Source of the DNA: Scolanthus callimorphus | Taxonomy: Eukaryota; Cnidaria; Anthozoa; Actiniaria; Edwardsiidae | Assembly (NCBI GenBank): GCA_033964015.1 | Contig: CM066912.1 | Coordinates: forward strand, 11,381,399 to 11,445,398 | Length of the DNA: 64,000 nt | Direction of reading: 5' to 3' | Shown: positions 63,735 to 64,000 of the stretch, in pieces | Position numbering within the stretch: the first letter of the stretch is position 1 | Layout: every line of letters starts with the position of its first letter | Program-made: the position numbers and the translations under genes | Notes under the pieces: generated by a model | The model's database searches: none | Told to the model about the DNA's origin: nothing | What the model saw: only the letters and a program-made list of their open reading frames with translations

Positions 63735-64000
63735 GAATGCACACAAAAATCGAGCAAAATCGAAGAATCGTGGCCACAACTCAAAATCTAAACTACCCGT
63801 TTTTACGTTTATATGAAGATTTTAGTGAGATTAAAAAGGCTATGGGGTTTATTTTTATAATCAGATTGAATTTTGCGAGAAAATAGAGATTTTCGGTTTC
63901 GACGGTTTGAGGCCTCAAATTAGGGCAAAATTTATTGATCTACAAAACTGCTTCGCGACGGCCAAATAAACTCTTTACGGAGGATTTAATACTTAATTCA
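63735..64000. other. No gene seen
   Basis: AT-rich sequence to the window end. The next galaxin exon, if the series continues, is not reached. Confidence 0.5.

Overview
This is animal nuclear DNA, most likely from a stony coral or a close cnidarian relative. Small coding exons sit in large introns with GT..AG borders, eukaryotic tRNA genes with internal promoters are present, and the sequence is packed with transposon debris. The strongest lineage clue is a minus-strand series of di-cysteine-repeat exons (51.9-63.3 kb). They match the galaxin family, skeletal organic-matrix proteins first described from scleractinian corals. No bacterial operon, phage, rRNA gene or CRISPR array was seen.

Layout. 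(1) 0-5 kb: a possible last exon of an unknown minus-strand gene, then the first unit of a tRNA-bearing repeat. (2) 5.03-11.16 kb: a 6.1-kb DNA transposon with ~100-bp terminal inverted repeats. It holds a broken PIF/Harbinger-type transposase, a divergent nuclear-looking ORF, a 2.1-kb palindrome, a LINE fragment and smaller elements nested inside these. (3) 11.2-31.5 kb: several 2-3 kb repeat units, each built from minus-strand tRNA-Ala(AGC) or its relics, a highly conserved ~500-bp block and plus-strand tRNA-Leu (AAG or TAG). One conserved block is split by a 4.6-kb TTAA-flanked (piggyBac-like) element. (4) 31.6-46.4 kb: a minus-strand DRAM/TMEM150-family membrane protein gene. Six exons join in phase, and one intron carries a ~7.3-kb imperfect inverted repeat. 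(5) 46.4-51.8 kb: mostly MITEs and unexplained intergenic or intronic DNA. (6) 51.8-63.3 kb: nine exons of the galaxin-like gene, which begins beyond the right edge. Five of the exons come from recent tandem duplication of an exon-plus-intron unit, and one carries a 1-nt deletion.

The genes do not form a pathway. The DRAM-like gene is probably a lysosomal or endosomal membrane protein, the galaxin-like gene a secreted matrix protein, and the tRNA array supplies or has supplied Leu and Ala tRNAs. What links the regions is amplification: tRNA units, galaxin exons and palindromic transposons. Several insertions can be dated relative to each other because an empty copy of the target site lies elsewhere in the window. 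Calls come from reading the sequence; no database search or folding program was run.
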